This document shows positions 49,618-57,406 of a DNA stretch of 64,000 nucleotides, piece after piece. A program made the translations under genes and the position numbers. How positions within the stretch are numbered: position 1 is the stretch's first letter; every line of letters begins with the position of its first letter. The DNA lies in contig DAOSNS010000024.1 in the NCBI GenBank assembly GCA_035373625.1, forward strand, positions 8,232 to 72,231, read 5' to 3'. The notes below the pieces were generated by a model. That model was not told where the DNA came from. It saw nothing but the letters and a program-made list of their open reading frames with translations, and did not search any database. This DNA comes from DSWT01 sp035373625. GTDB lineage: Bacteria; Chloroflexota; Anaerolineae; B4-G1; SLSP01.

Positions 49618-50901
49618 TTATAACAGACGCCCTATGCCAGGACGTTTCGGGGTTTCATTCACCGATGCATTTTCTACTGGCATTTCTGCAAAGCGCTTTT
49701 GTATTGCCGCTGCAAAGTCCATGATGGCCTGTCCGATGGGAGTGCGAGCATTTTTAAGGATCAGAGGTTCGCCATAATTGGCAGCGCGCAACGCAATGCG
49801 CTCATCATAGGGAATATGCACCATCGCCGGTATCATGGCACGTTCTATGGCTTCAGGTTGAATGCCCATACGTTTGTTATCCACACCGTTGATGACCAGG
49901 GCAATTTTGTCCATTCCAAAATTCATCTTTTGTAGAAGATCAATGAACTGGCGCGCTCCGCGAATCTCAGGGATGACCGGACGGGTTACAATAGCCACAA
50001 GGTCACTGACATCCAGATCAGCCAGGGTAATGTCATCTACCTGGTGCGGCGCATCTAAAATGATGTAATCGAATTCTCGACCCACAAATTTAAGAATAGT
50101 TTTTAGATTGGAGTTAGCCCCACTCTCCTCGGTTCCACTTTCTTTGAAAACTTCGGCATCCTCAGGCAAGGGCGGAGCGACAAGCACTTTTACCCCGGAG
50201 GTATGAGGCGTCATCACAGTTTTGAGCAAGTCCACATCCAAGTCTTGCACATGGGGGACAAGGTCGGCTATGGTCCGTGTGGCTTGTAGTTTCATGAAAA
50301 TAGCCACGTCACCGAATTGAAGGTTGGTATCAATCACGCATACTTTTGAATCAGGGCCGAGTAGGGTCTGCAAAGCAATGGCCAGATTGACAGCTAATGT
50401 TGTACAGCCCGTACCGCCTTTAGGGCTATAGATAGTGACAACCTTGGCTTCTGTAGCGCGGGAGACAGCCGCCGCTTGTGAGGGAGCCGTACCAGGCATA
50501 ACCAGGGCGCCGGTTCCCATCTTCTGACGCAATTTATACGCTCGATGAATGGCATCCAACAATTCATCCGCACTTGGCGGTTTGGTCAGGTAATCCCTGG
50601 CCCCGGCCATCATCGCCCGGCGCATATAGTCAGTTTCCCCCTGCACCGAGAGCATGACAATTTGTACGGTAGGCATCAGCTCAATGATCTTGCCGGTTGT
50701 GGCAATCCCATCCATGCCCGGTAAGTTAATATCCATTAACACTACATCGGGTAAAACCTGGGGGGCAGTTTTTAGAGCTTCCTCACCACTGCCGACCATA
50801 GCCACAACGTCAATATCGGCGTCGAACGAGAGCAGTTTGCGCAACTGCTCGCGCGTCTCTGCAATATCATCAACGATCATTACCCGTATTCTACCGGTCA
50901 T
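49618..50901 (-). CDS. tadZ: Receiver-domain MinD/ParA-like protein TadZ/CpaE
   Basis: A 427-residue protein. Residues 4-122 are an intact response-regulator receiver domain (VMIVDDIAETREQL; phospho-acceptor Asp in VVLMDINLPGMDG; conserved Lys in YLTKPPS). Residues about 150-400 form a MinD/ParA-type ATPase with deviant Walker A SPKGGTGCTTLAVNL and YIILDAPHQVDDITLADLDVSD. TadZ localises Tad pili to a site in the cell. An intact phospho-acceptor suggests regulation by a kinase encoded elsewhere; many TadZ proteins have degenerate receivers. It leads the operon and has a strong promoter upstream. Confidence 0.92.
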   Translation of the reverse strand: MTGRIRVMIVDDIAETREQLRKLLSFDADIDVVAMVGSGEEALKTAPQVLPDVVLMDINLPGMDGIATTGKIIELMPTVQIVMLSVQGETDYMRRAMMAGARDYLTKPPSADELLDAIHRAYKLRQKMGTGALVMPGTAPSQAAAVSRATEAKVVTIYSPKGGTGCTTLAVNLAIALQTLLGPDSKVCVIDTNLQFGDVAIFMKLQATRTIADLVPHVQDLDVDLLKTVMTPHTSGVKVLVAPPLPEDAEVFKESGTEESGANSNLKTILKFVGREFDYIILDAPHQVDDITLADLDVSDLVAIVTRPVIPEIRGARQFIDLLQKMNFGMDKIALVINGVDNKRMGIQPEAIERAMIPAMVHIPYDERIALRAANYGEPLILKNARTPIGQAIMDFAAAIQKRFAEMPVENASVNETPKRPGIGRLL

Positions 50902-50978
50902 AAATTGTCTTTACACTCCTGGGGTTAGGACTATAAAATAGCAAGTCAAGCATCCATGGTAGGTACTTTAATACTATT

Positions 50979-51007
50979 AGTTTAGCATAGCCTCAGCATG
51001 ATGTCAA
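50979..51007 (-). promoter_or_regulatory. Promoter of the tad operon
   Basis: TTGACA, a 17-bp spacer and TAAACT on the minus strand, about 75 bases upstream of the tadZ ATG. Confidence 0.75.
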
Positions 51008-51084
51008 TCAAACCACTCCTTTGATCTTTTTGATCCTTCCCACAAGACGAACTCTCTCTTTATCTGATTGACTCCAGTTCCGAT

Positions 51085-52818
51085 TTATAAGGCGTCAATC
51101 TCGGCCGCCTGGCGTTCCAGCCACTTCTTGATAGTGGTCAATTCTTCGCGCGTGCCGAGAAGGTTTTTGCGTTCGGCACGGACAAAGCGGGTGTAGGGCG
51201 AGATCGCATTTTCAATCTCGCGCAAGGCGCGTTCCAACTCGCGGTTGAACTGCGTGTTCAGCGTTTCCATAAGTTGTGTGCGCACGGCGGCAATCTTCGC
51301 GTGTAATTCGTTTTTCACGGCACGCTTCTTGGCCGGGATGACGAGTAACCCCAGCACGGCCACGGCTCCTGCCGCCAGGATGCCGGTCAGGTCGGCGGCC
51401 GTGGTTGTCGCAATGGTGGTGACGACGGCGCCCAATCCCACGGCGCTCACCTCAACCAGTGCCGTGCTGGCGACCGCCTGTTGCACGGTTTCGGCGATGC
51501 GCGTGGCTTCTTCCATCTTATCGTAACTTTGCAGCGCCTGCTGCGTGACCCGTCCAACCGTATCCAACAAGTTTGCGCGATCGTAAATGAAAGTTCCCCC
51601 GACCTGCCCGACGATGTGCTCCGCGTATTTGTCCCGCCGCCCCAACACGTGCTCCTGGACGGCCTGCCACTGTCCCAGGTTACTGCTCACCAGCCAATCT
51701 ATGATTTCGTTGACGCGCTGTTCGATCATCTGCGGTGCGTCACCGACGACTTTGCGCGCGAATTCTTCTTGCAATTTGGCTTTGTTCATCAAATCGAAGA
51801 GGCGTAGGATGCGCATGGTCTCGTCGAAATAGATCATGCCGCGATTCTCGAATTCGTACAACACGTTGTCCACATCCGCCAGGCGGTAACGGAACTGCCG
51901 ATACATATCCTCGCGGTACATCGCCATCTCACGTTCGATGTCGGTCAGCACTCCAAAATCCTCGTCCAGCAGATGCAACCGGTTATCCACCATGGCCATG
52001 TATTTATCAATCAGATGCTGGGCCACACCGATCGGATTGCGCAACTTGAGGCGGATGCGTTCTTTTTCATCCAGTGTGCTGATGATGTACTGCTCCAACG
52101 CTTCGATGCCGCTTTTGGCCAGCAAGGCGTGATCCTGGGTTTGTTTGGCCCGCAGGGCCAGGCGCGCCGAAATCGGGAAAATCTCAGGCTTGAATCCCAA
52201 CAAAAGCAGGGCATTTTCAGCGATGAAGTCCTCGATGCGCGCAATGTCCGCGGCATTTTCCAGGATGTCAATTTTGTTCAGCACGATGACGACTTTCTTG
52301 CCCCAGTCACGAATCCGCTCCAGAAAAGCCCGCTCACTTTCCGTGAAAGGCCGGTCTACGGAGGTGACGAAAAGCACCATGTCGGAACGCGGGACAAACT
52401 CCTGGGTGAGGGCTTCATGCCCACGATAGATGGCGTTGGTGCCGGGGGTGTCCACGATGTTGATCTCCCCCAGCCAATCCGATGGTGCCGTATAAATATC
52501 CACCGAATCTTCGATGGCGACCCGTTCAAAATGGTTGCCGTGCTTGAGAAGGTGGATGCGGGTGGTCGTAGGAGTGACGCCCTCTTCAAGTAAGGCTTGT
52601 CCCAGCAGGGCGTTGATGAAGGCGCTCTTCCCGGCGTTGAATTCGCCCACGACAACCAACAGAAATAGCTCATCAAGTTGGCGGATGGAGCGTTCCAGGG
52701 CCGCGCGATCTTCCGGGGCCGCATTAAATTGCGCCAGCGCGATTTGCAGATTAGTCAGCCAGTGACGTTCGATGCCTACAAGAGCTTCCTCGGTCGGGCT
52801 TAAGATTTTTTGCTCCAT
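51085..52818 (-). CDS. Bacterial dynamin-like GTPase
   Basis: A 577-residue dynamin-family GTPase. The GTPase domain has G1 VVGEFNAGKSAFINALLG (residues about 57-74), G2 threonines in EGVTPTTTRIHLL, G3 DTPGTN and G4 VLNKIDIL. A long helical middle region follows (LIDKYMAMVDNRLHLLDEDFGV). A hydrophobic hairpin near residues 455-500 (VEVSAVGLGAVVTTIATTTAADLTGILAAGAVAVLGLLVIP) probably inserts in the membrane. The C-terminus is helical. Such proteins remodel or protect membranes. It is a single gene here rather than the common tandem pair. A repeat element separates it from clpP. Confidence 0.9.
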   Translation of the reverse strand: MEQKILSPTEEALVGIERHWLTNLQIALAQFNAAPEDRAALERSIRQLDELFLLVVVGEFNAGKSAFINALLGQALLEEGVTPTTTRIHLLKHGNHFERVAIEDSVDIYTAPSDWLGEINIVDTPGTNAIYRGHEALTQEFVPRSDMVLFVTSVDRPFTESERAFLERIRDWGKKVVIVLNKIDILENAADIARIEDFIAENALLLLGFKPEIFPISARLALRAKQTQDHALLAKSGIEALEQYIISTLDEKERIRLKLRNPIGVAQHLIDKYMAMVDNRLHLLDEDFGVLTDIEREMAMYREDMYRQFRYRLADVDNVLYEFENRGMIYFDETMRILRLFDLMNKAKLQEEFARKVVGDAPQMIEQRVNEIIDWLVSSNLGQWQAVQEHVLGRRDKYAEHIVGQVGGTFIYDRANLLDTVGRVTQQALQSYDKMEEATRIAETVQQAVASTALVEVSAVGLGAVVTTIATTTAADLTGILAAGAVAVLGLLVIPAKKRAVKNELHAKIAAVRTQLMETLNTQFNRELERALREIENAISPYTRFVRAERKNLLGTREELTTIKKWLERQAAEIDAL

Positions 52819-52882
52819 GCCTTGTTATCCTGTTTCCTGAAATCCTGTCCAAAGAAACGAACCACGCAACTACTGTCTATAA

Positions 52883-52910
52883 TAATATGACCTTATCTAC
52901 AAAAAGCAAA
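52883..52910 (-). promoter_or_regulatory. Possible promoter of the dynamin-like gene
   Basis: TTGCTT, a 16-bp spacer and TATTAT on the minus strand, about 60 bases upstream of the ATG. Confidence 0.45.
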
Positions 52911-52920
52911 TGTTTATATG

Positions 52921-53078
52921 GCTATCGCATTTAGCCGTTTCCGGCAACTGAATACGGCCTGAAGGCCAGGGAAAGGGGGGGGGGACAGGGCTTCGCCCCG
53001 CCACAATCCCCCTTAAAGACGCCGCTTTAGCAGCACAGCAGACAGTACGACGGAAAAAGTTTCCCCAATGCGATAGCC
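52921..53078. mobile_element. 158-bp element with GGCTATCGCATT inverted ends
   Basis: It begins GGCTATCGCATT and ends AATGCGATAGCC, a 12-bp perfect inverted repeat. Inside are a G-run, a hairpin (GGGCTTCGCCC) and CGGAAAAAGTTTCCCC next to the right end. It has no coding capacity and no clear target duplication. Its right end resembles the left end of the element at 38800. It fills most of the gap between clpP and the dynamin-like gene. Confidence 0.6.
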
Positions 53079-53120
53079 TTACAAGTGTTAAGGGTTGCAA
53101 GGGGGGAAGAGAAAGCATTA

Positions 53121-53160
53121 AGGGGGGATTTTGGGCGACTCGCCGCCCGAAATCCCCCCT
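53121..53160. terminator. Strong hairpin downstream of clpP
   Basis: AGGGGGGATTT pairs with AAATCCCCCCT, and inside them GGGCG and CGCCC extend the stem. It lies 24 bases after the clpP stop on the minus strand. The downstream side is AT-rich but lacks a long T-run. Confidence 0.6.
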
Positions 53161-53183
53161 CTTTCTGCCTTCCTTATTGGGGA

Positions 53184-53768
53184 TTATTTGTTGTTGCTGG
53201 GTTCCAAAACCTTATCAATCAAGCGGTATTCCACCCCCTGCTGCGCCGTCATATAAAAGTCACGGTCGGTGAAACGCTCGATTTGAGCGTCATCCAGGCC
53301 GGTATGCTTGCGCAGCAGGTTGTTGAGCAATTCACGCATCCGCAGGATCTCCTTTGCCGCGATCTCGATGTCGGTGGCCTGCCCCTGGACGCCGCCGAGC
53401 GGTTGGTGCAGATGGATCGTCGCGTGCGGCAGGGCATAGCGGCGGCCTTTGGTCCCCGCCGCGAGCAACACGGTCGCCATACTGGCCGTCATCCCCACCG
53501 CAATAGTAGAGACGGGCGCTTGAATCAACTGCATTGTGTCATAAATCGCCAGGCCGGCCGAAATCTCCCCACCCGGCGAGTTGATGTAGAGAGAAATTTC
53601 ACGCTCGGAATCCTCGCGGTCGAGGAAGAGCAACTTGGCCACAACTTCATTGGCAACCAAAGCGTTGATCGGTGTCCCCAGGAAAATGATGCGCTCTCTG
53701 AGCAGCACGGAATAGATGTCATAGATACGCTCACCGAGTCGCGTGTCCTCAATTACATACGGGAACAT
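53184..53768 (-). CDS. clpP: ClpP protease subunit
   Basis: A 194-residue ClpP of the usual length. The fold starts FPYVIEDTRLGERIYDIYSVLLRERIIFLG. The catalytic Ser96 is in VGMTASMATVLLAAG, His121 in IHLHQPLGG, and the Asp in FTDRDFYMTAQQGVEYRLID. YINSPGGEISAGLAIYD forms the oxyanion region. It forms the proteolytic barrel that works with Clp ATPases. I chose the ATG at 53768, six bases after GAGGAG; an ATG at 53789 would put that site inside the gene. It follows tig by 42 bp. clpX, the usual next gene, is absent here. Confidence 0.95.
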   Translation of the reverse strand: MFPYVIEDTRLGERIYDIYSVLLRERIIFLGTPINALVANEVVAKLLFLDREDSEREISLYINSPGGEISAGLAIYDTMQLIQAPVSTIAVGMTASMATVLLAAGTKGRRYALPHATIHLHQPLGGVQGQATDIEIAAKEILRMRELLNNLLRKHTGLDDAQIERFTDRDFYMTAQQGVEYRLIDKVLEPSNNK

Positions 53769-53810
53769 GGGAGTCTCCTCATCGTTCATAGTTCATACGG
53801 ATATGGCATC

Positions 53811-55160
53811 TTATTCCTGTGTGGATGCTGGCTCTTCTGTCGAGGTCATTTCTGGCGCAGCGTTGGCAGGTGTAAGCTCGCCACGTGCGATTTTCTCAAG
53901 ATGCTCCAACACCTTTTGGTTCAATAAGTTCAGCCGCAAGTTGCGTCCGAGGTCCGAATCCAGGCTCACCCCGGCTTCCACAACTCGAGCCGGCGCGCCC
54001 AGCATCGTCATCATGTCGCCGTATGCTTGCACGACTTCGTCATCACTGACCTGGATGCTCTCGGCAGCGGCGAACTTCAACAACACCAGCGAACGTTTGA
54101 CATTTTCCTCGGCCCGAGGTTGCAATTGTTCGCGGAATTTCTCCAGCGTCATTCCTTGCAATTGCAGGGCATCTTTGAGCGACATGTGACGCTCGCGCTG
54201 CGTCCGCTCGTCGGCGTTTTTAATCATGTCATCCAGCGTTTGTTTGACGATATCCGGCGGATAGTGCACCTCGGATTGGGCCACCAACGCCTCAACCAGA
54301 TTGTCACGGTATGTTTCCTGGAACTGGGATTGCTTGGCGTCTTTCAGACGGGTGTAAATGTCGCTCTTGAGATCTTCAAGGGTTTCAAAAGGACCTACGG
54401 TGCTGGCTAAGGCATCGTCGAGATCGGGCAAGACACGCTCGAAGACGCCCACCATCTTCACCTTAAACTGCACTTCGGCCCCCCGCAGGGATTCTTCCCG
54501 AAAGTCTTCCGGTAAGACGATGGTGAACGTTTTTTCCTCATCGGTACTCATGCCGATCAGGGCTTGCACGAATTCGGGAGTGAGGAAAGGAGCATCTTCT
54601 TGAAGCACGATCTCGATATCGTCTTCATCAACAATCACTTCGTCATCGGCCGTGCCCAAAACGTTGAAGTGAACTTCATCCCCCCATTGGGCAGGACGTT
54701 CCAGGGGTTCCAAAACAGCATGTTCGGAACGTATCTGCTCCAGGATGTTCACAACTTCTTCATCGCTGACGGTAGCGTCTTCCCAGGGTTGGCGCAGGCT
54801 GTGATAGTCGCCCAGCTTCACCTCAGGCTCCAACGGCACACGAATCGTGTAGGTCAAAGGGGAAGGGGTGATCTTTTCCAGGGTACCCGGCCCGTAGGGT
54901 TCGATGCCGGCCTGGTCAATGATTTGGGGATAGATTTCTTGGATGATCTGATCCGCCGCTTCTTGCAACACTGCGTCTTCGCCAACATATTGCAAGACTT
55001 TTGCATAAGGGGCCTTGCCCTTGCGGAAGCCGGGGATGTTGACCTTCCCGGCAATCGAGCGCGCCGCTTTCTGCATGGCCTGCTTGACGGCATTTTCCTC
55101 AATTTCCACATTGAGAAGTGCTTCATGAGTTGCTAACAGTTCTTTTTTGATTTCAAACAC
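53811..55160 (-). CDS. tig: Trigger factor
   Basis: A 449-residue trigger factor, the ribosome-bound chaperone. The N-terminal ribosome-binding domain has NIPGFRKGKAPYAKV (the GFRxGxxP signature). The PPIase domain (about 160-245) has WGDEVHFNVLGTADDEV. The C-terminal helical arms follow (RETYRDNLVEALVAQSEVHYPPDIV). The acidic C-terminal tail (EMTSTEEPASTQE) is low-complexity. The start is the GTG at 55160, eight bases after GGAGG; a longer frame to 55202 begins upstream of that site. It is first in a tig-clpP operon. Confidence 0.93.
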   Translation of the reverse strand: MFEIKKELLATHEALLNVEIEENAVKQAMQKAARSIAGKVNIPGFRKGKAPYAKVLQYVGEDAVLQEAADQIIQEIYPQIIDQAGIEPYGPGTLEKITPSPLTYTIRVPLEPEVKLGDYHSLRQPWEDATVSDEEVVNILEQIRSEHAVLEPLERPAQWGDEVHFNVLGTADDEVIVDEDDIEIVLQEDAPFLTPEFVQALIGMSTDEEKTFTIVLPEDFREESLRGAEVQFKVKMVGVFERVLPDLDDALASTVGPFETLEDLKSDIYTRLKDAKQSQFQETYRDNLVEALVAQSEVHYPPDIVKQTLDDMIKNADERTQRERHMSLKDALQLQGMTLEKFREQLQPRAEENVKRSLVLLKFAAAESIQVSDDEVVQAYGDMMTMLGAPARVVEAGVSLDSDLGRNLRLNLLNQKVLEHLEKIARGELTPANAAPEMTSTEEPASTQE

Positions 55161-55190
55161 GCCTGTAACCTCCAATGACAAGTCAGGGCG

Positions 55191-55219
55191 ATTATAACAC
55201 ACTCTTGATGAAATACCAA
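55191..55219 (-). promoter_or_regulatory. Promoter of tig-clpP
   Basis: TTGGTA, a 17-bp spacer and a perfect TATAAT on the minus strand, about 30 bases upstream of the tig GTG. Confidence 0.7.
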
Positions 55220-55228
55220 CAGCATTGA

Positions 55229-55284
55229 AAGACGTATCAGGGCCTTATCATTCTAACGAGAATAATAAAGCCCTGAAGACGTAT
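55229..55284. mobile_element. Minimal MITE hairpin with 9-bp target duplication
   Basis: A 38-bp element (55238-55275) consisting almost only of its inverted ends, CAGGGCCTTATCATT and AATAATAAAGCCCTG. It is flanked on both sides by the direct repeat AAGACGTAT (55229-55237 and 55276-55284). It is an internally deleted relative of the element at 10818 and lies between the divergent promoters of tig and the SufR-like gene. Confidence 0.78.
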
Positions 55285-55306
55285 TCACCATAAAGAAAAT
55301 ATGGGT

Positions 55307-55335
55307 TTGACAAAACGCATTTATGATGTTACAAT
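55307..55335 (+). promoter_or_regulatory. Promoter of the SufR-like regulator
   Basis: TTGACA, a 17-bp spacer and TACAAT on the plus strand. Just after it, GTTACTTAACAAC is an imperfect palindrome that could be an autoregulatory operator. Confidence 0.78.
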
Positions 55336-55432
55336 CAGGTTACTTAACAACATATCCTTTTATTTAATAGTATTATTGCCTGCACGGTAAGGTCTTTTGC
55401 TCAAAGGCAGGCGAACCTGGAGAAATTACGTC

Positions 55433-56050
55433 ATGCAAGATACAAGACAGCAGATTCTTGAAATTCTGAAGCGCCATGGTGAGGTCACCGTTCAAGAACT
55501 CAGTCGTGAGCTTGGGTTAACCAGTGTCACGGTGCGGCACCATCTGGAGATTTTACGCTCCGAGGGGTACATCACCGAGCCGGAAATCCAGCGTTTCAGC
55601 CGTCCCGGACGCCCCCGTTATGTGTACCGCCTGACCTCCACGGCAGCCGATCTGTTTCCCAACAATTACAGCGGCCTTGCCAGCGCGTTGCTCGATGCTC
55701 TCAGGGTTTGCGTGCCCACAGAAGAACAGCGGGTTTTTCTACAGGAGACAGCCAAACGTCTGATTGCTGATGTGGGGGATTTACCGCCCGACCGTGATGC
55801 GCGCATGGATGGCGTCGTAGCGATTATGAATCAAAACGGTTTTGTCGCGCGTTGGGATAAGGATGCCGACGGACGCTATTTTATCTACGTCAGCAGTTGC
55901 CCCTATCATCACGTTGCGCAAACTCACATGGAAACGTGTCAGATTGATGAAACCCTCATCCGGCAATTGACGAACGCCGAAGCGCGACGCATCCAGACGG
56001 CAGCGCAAGTCGGCGGTTTGTGTGTATACGAAATCATCTGGTCTGAATAA
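55433..56050 (+). CDS. SufR-like winged-helix regulator
   Basis: A 205-residue regulator. Residues 5-65 are a DeoR/ArsR-type winged helix (RQQILEILKRHGEVTVQELSRELGLTSVTVRHHLEILRSEGYI; basic wing RFSRPGRPRYVYRLT). The C-terminal domain carries Cys in SSCPYHHVAQTHMETCQ and GGLCVYEI, with spacing like the Fe-S cluster ligands of SufR. SufR represses the suf genes in its clustered form. No suf genes are in the window, so the target is elsewhere or different. GGAGA precedes the ATG at 55433. It has a strong promoter and a bidirectional terminator. Confidence 0.82.
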   Translation: MQDTRQQILEILKRHGEVTVQELSRELGLTSVTVRHHLEILRSEGYITEPEIQRFSRPGRPRYVYRLTSTAADLFPNNYSGLASALLDALRVCVPTEEQRVFLQETAKRLIADVGDLPPDRDARMDGVVAIMNQNGFVARWDKDADGRYFIYVSSCPYHHVAQTHMETCQIDETLIRQLTNAEARRIQTAAQVGGLCVYEIIWSE

Positions 56051-56122
56051 ACGGCTCGCGCCGGTCATAACACGTTTTTTGGGGGATAGGATTTATATTA
56101 ACCCCGCGCTGAAATTTCCATC

Positions 56123-56153
56123 AAAAAGGCCCAGGTCATCCCTGGGCCTTTTT
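56123..56153. terminator. Bidirectional terminator
   Basis: AAAAAGGCCCAGG and CCTGGGCCTTTTT form a 13-bp perfect stem with a 5-base loop and T-tracts in both directions. It separates the convergent regulator and peptidase genes. Confidence 0.92.
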
Positions 56154-56167
56154 GTATGGCGTGCTCT

Positions 56168-57370
56168 CTACAATACCCACAGGTTTTCCTGGATATGGCT
56201 CAGATACTCCGCGCCGCTGGCGGTGACGACGACGTTTTCTTCCCGACCGATGTAGCCGCGCCCCGGCACCGAGACCCCCAGTTCGATCGCAAAGACGTTG
56301 CCCTCTTCGACCACCCCTTCGGTGGCACTGCCATAGCGTTCCCATTTGGGTCCCAGGACAGTGGCGCCGTCGTGGGCGGTGCGTCCGATGTGGTGTCCAA
56401 AAGCGTGCATAAACTCCGGGTAGCCGGCCTCGACAAGGGTGCGGCGTGCCACAGCATCCACTTCCCAACCTTGCACGCCGGGTTTGAGCGTCGCGCGTCC
56501 GGCTTCAAGGGCGGCTGTGGTAGCGTCCCAGGCGCGTTGGATTTCTGCGGGGATGGTGGTTTCGCCGGCCTCGCGCAGATACCACGTCCGCTGCAGGTCC
56601 GAGACAAACCCGTAGCACGAGATACCGAAGTCAATGTGCACCAGGTGTCCGGCTTTAGCACGCAGCCCGGCCGGCATGGCGTGGCCTACCGCCGAATCAG
56701 GTCCCACGGTAACAACCGGGCAGTACTCCCATTCCCACGAGGAACCATAACCGTTTTCGATGAGGAAGTTGTGCAAAAAGTCGGCGATTTCCGTGTCACC
56801 CACGCCGGGGTGGATGAGCGACTTGAGGCGCGCGATCCCCGCTTCGGTACGCTCCACAGCCGCTTTGATGCGAGCAACTTCGGTAGCGGTTTTGCGTCCA
56901 CGCAGGGCGGCGATGATGGCTTCGGCAGATACCAGACGTGTGGCATACGGTGTGGCAGCCAAAGCCCGCGACAACAACCGGAACATGCCGTAGGTCAGCC
57001 CATCCGCGGCCGGATCGCTTTCCGAATAGTTAATGGCGATGCGGCGTGGATTGAGCGTCTCGATTTCAGTGGCAAGGTTTTGTTGAAACGACTCGTCGTA
57101 ACCGATGACCCGTTTGTAGGCGCCCAAACGTTCGACATTGGGGACGTCATACCGGCCAACGATGGCAACGCTCGCGCCGCTCTTGTGGATCATCAACGCC
57201 GAGGGCCAGGTCAGGTTGAAGCCCAGAAGCAAATCGAGCGCCGGGTCTTTTACTTGACTCGTCTCGCGTACAAACGTGAGCCACAGATCAATCTTTTTCT
57301 CTTTGAGGATTTGTACCGCCTGCGCGGTTTTCTCGCGCACAATGGCCGCTGCTTCAAACGTCGTATTCAT
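56168..57370 (-). CDS. M24 metallopeptidase, Xaa-Pro aminopeptidase-like
   Basis: A 400-residue pita-bread-fold peptidase. An N-terminal creatinase-like domain (residues 1-155) is followed by the catalytic domain with the metal ligands in order: Asp pair in VHIDFGISCYGFVSDLQRTWYL, His in HAFGHHIGRTAHDG, Glu in IELGVSVPGRGYIGREENVVV and a second Glu in the last strand. The catalytic domain resembles Xaa-Pro peptidases and related dipeptidases. It acts in the cytosol on proline-containing peptides (family inference). The ATG at 57370 is the second possible start; a TTG at 57376 is less likely. It is 36 bp downstream of parB. Confidence 0.88.
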   Translation of the reverse strand: MNTTFEAAAIVREKTAQAVQILKEKKIDLWLTFVRETSQVKDPALDLLLGFNLTWPSALMIHKSGASVAIVGRYDVPNVERLGAYKRVIGYDESFQQNLATEIETLNPRRIAINYSESDPAADGLTYGMFRLLSRALAATPYATRLVSAEAIIAALRGRKTATEVARIKAAVERTEAGIARLKSLIHPGVGDTEIADFLHNFLIENGYGSSWEWEYCPVVTVGPDSAVGHAMPAGLRAKAGHLVHIDFGISCYGFVSDLQRTWYLREAGETTIPAEIQRAWDATTAALEAGRATLKPGVQGWEVDAVARRTLVEAGYPEFMHAFGHHIGRTAHDGATVLGPKWERYGSATEGVVEEGNVFAIELGVSVPGRGYIGREENVVVTASGAEYLSHIQENLWVL

Positions 57371-57406
57371 TTCCAATCTTCAATCTCCAATCTCCAATCT
57401 CGCAAT

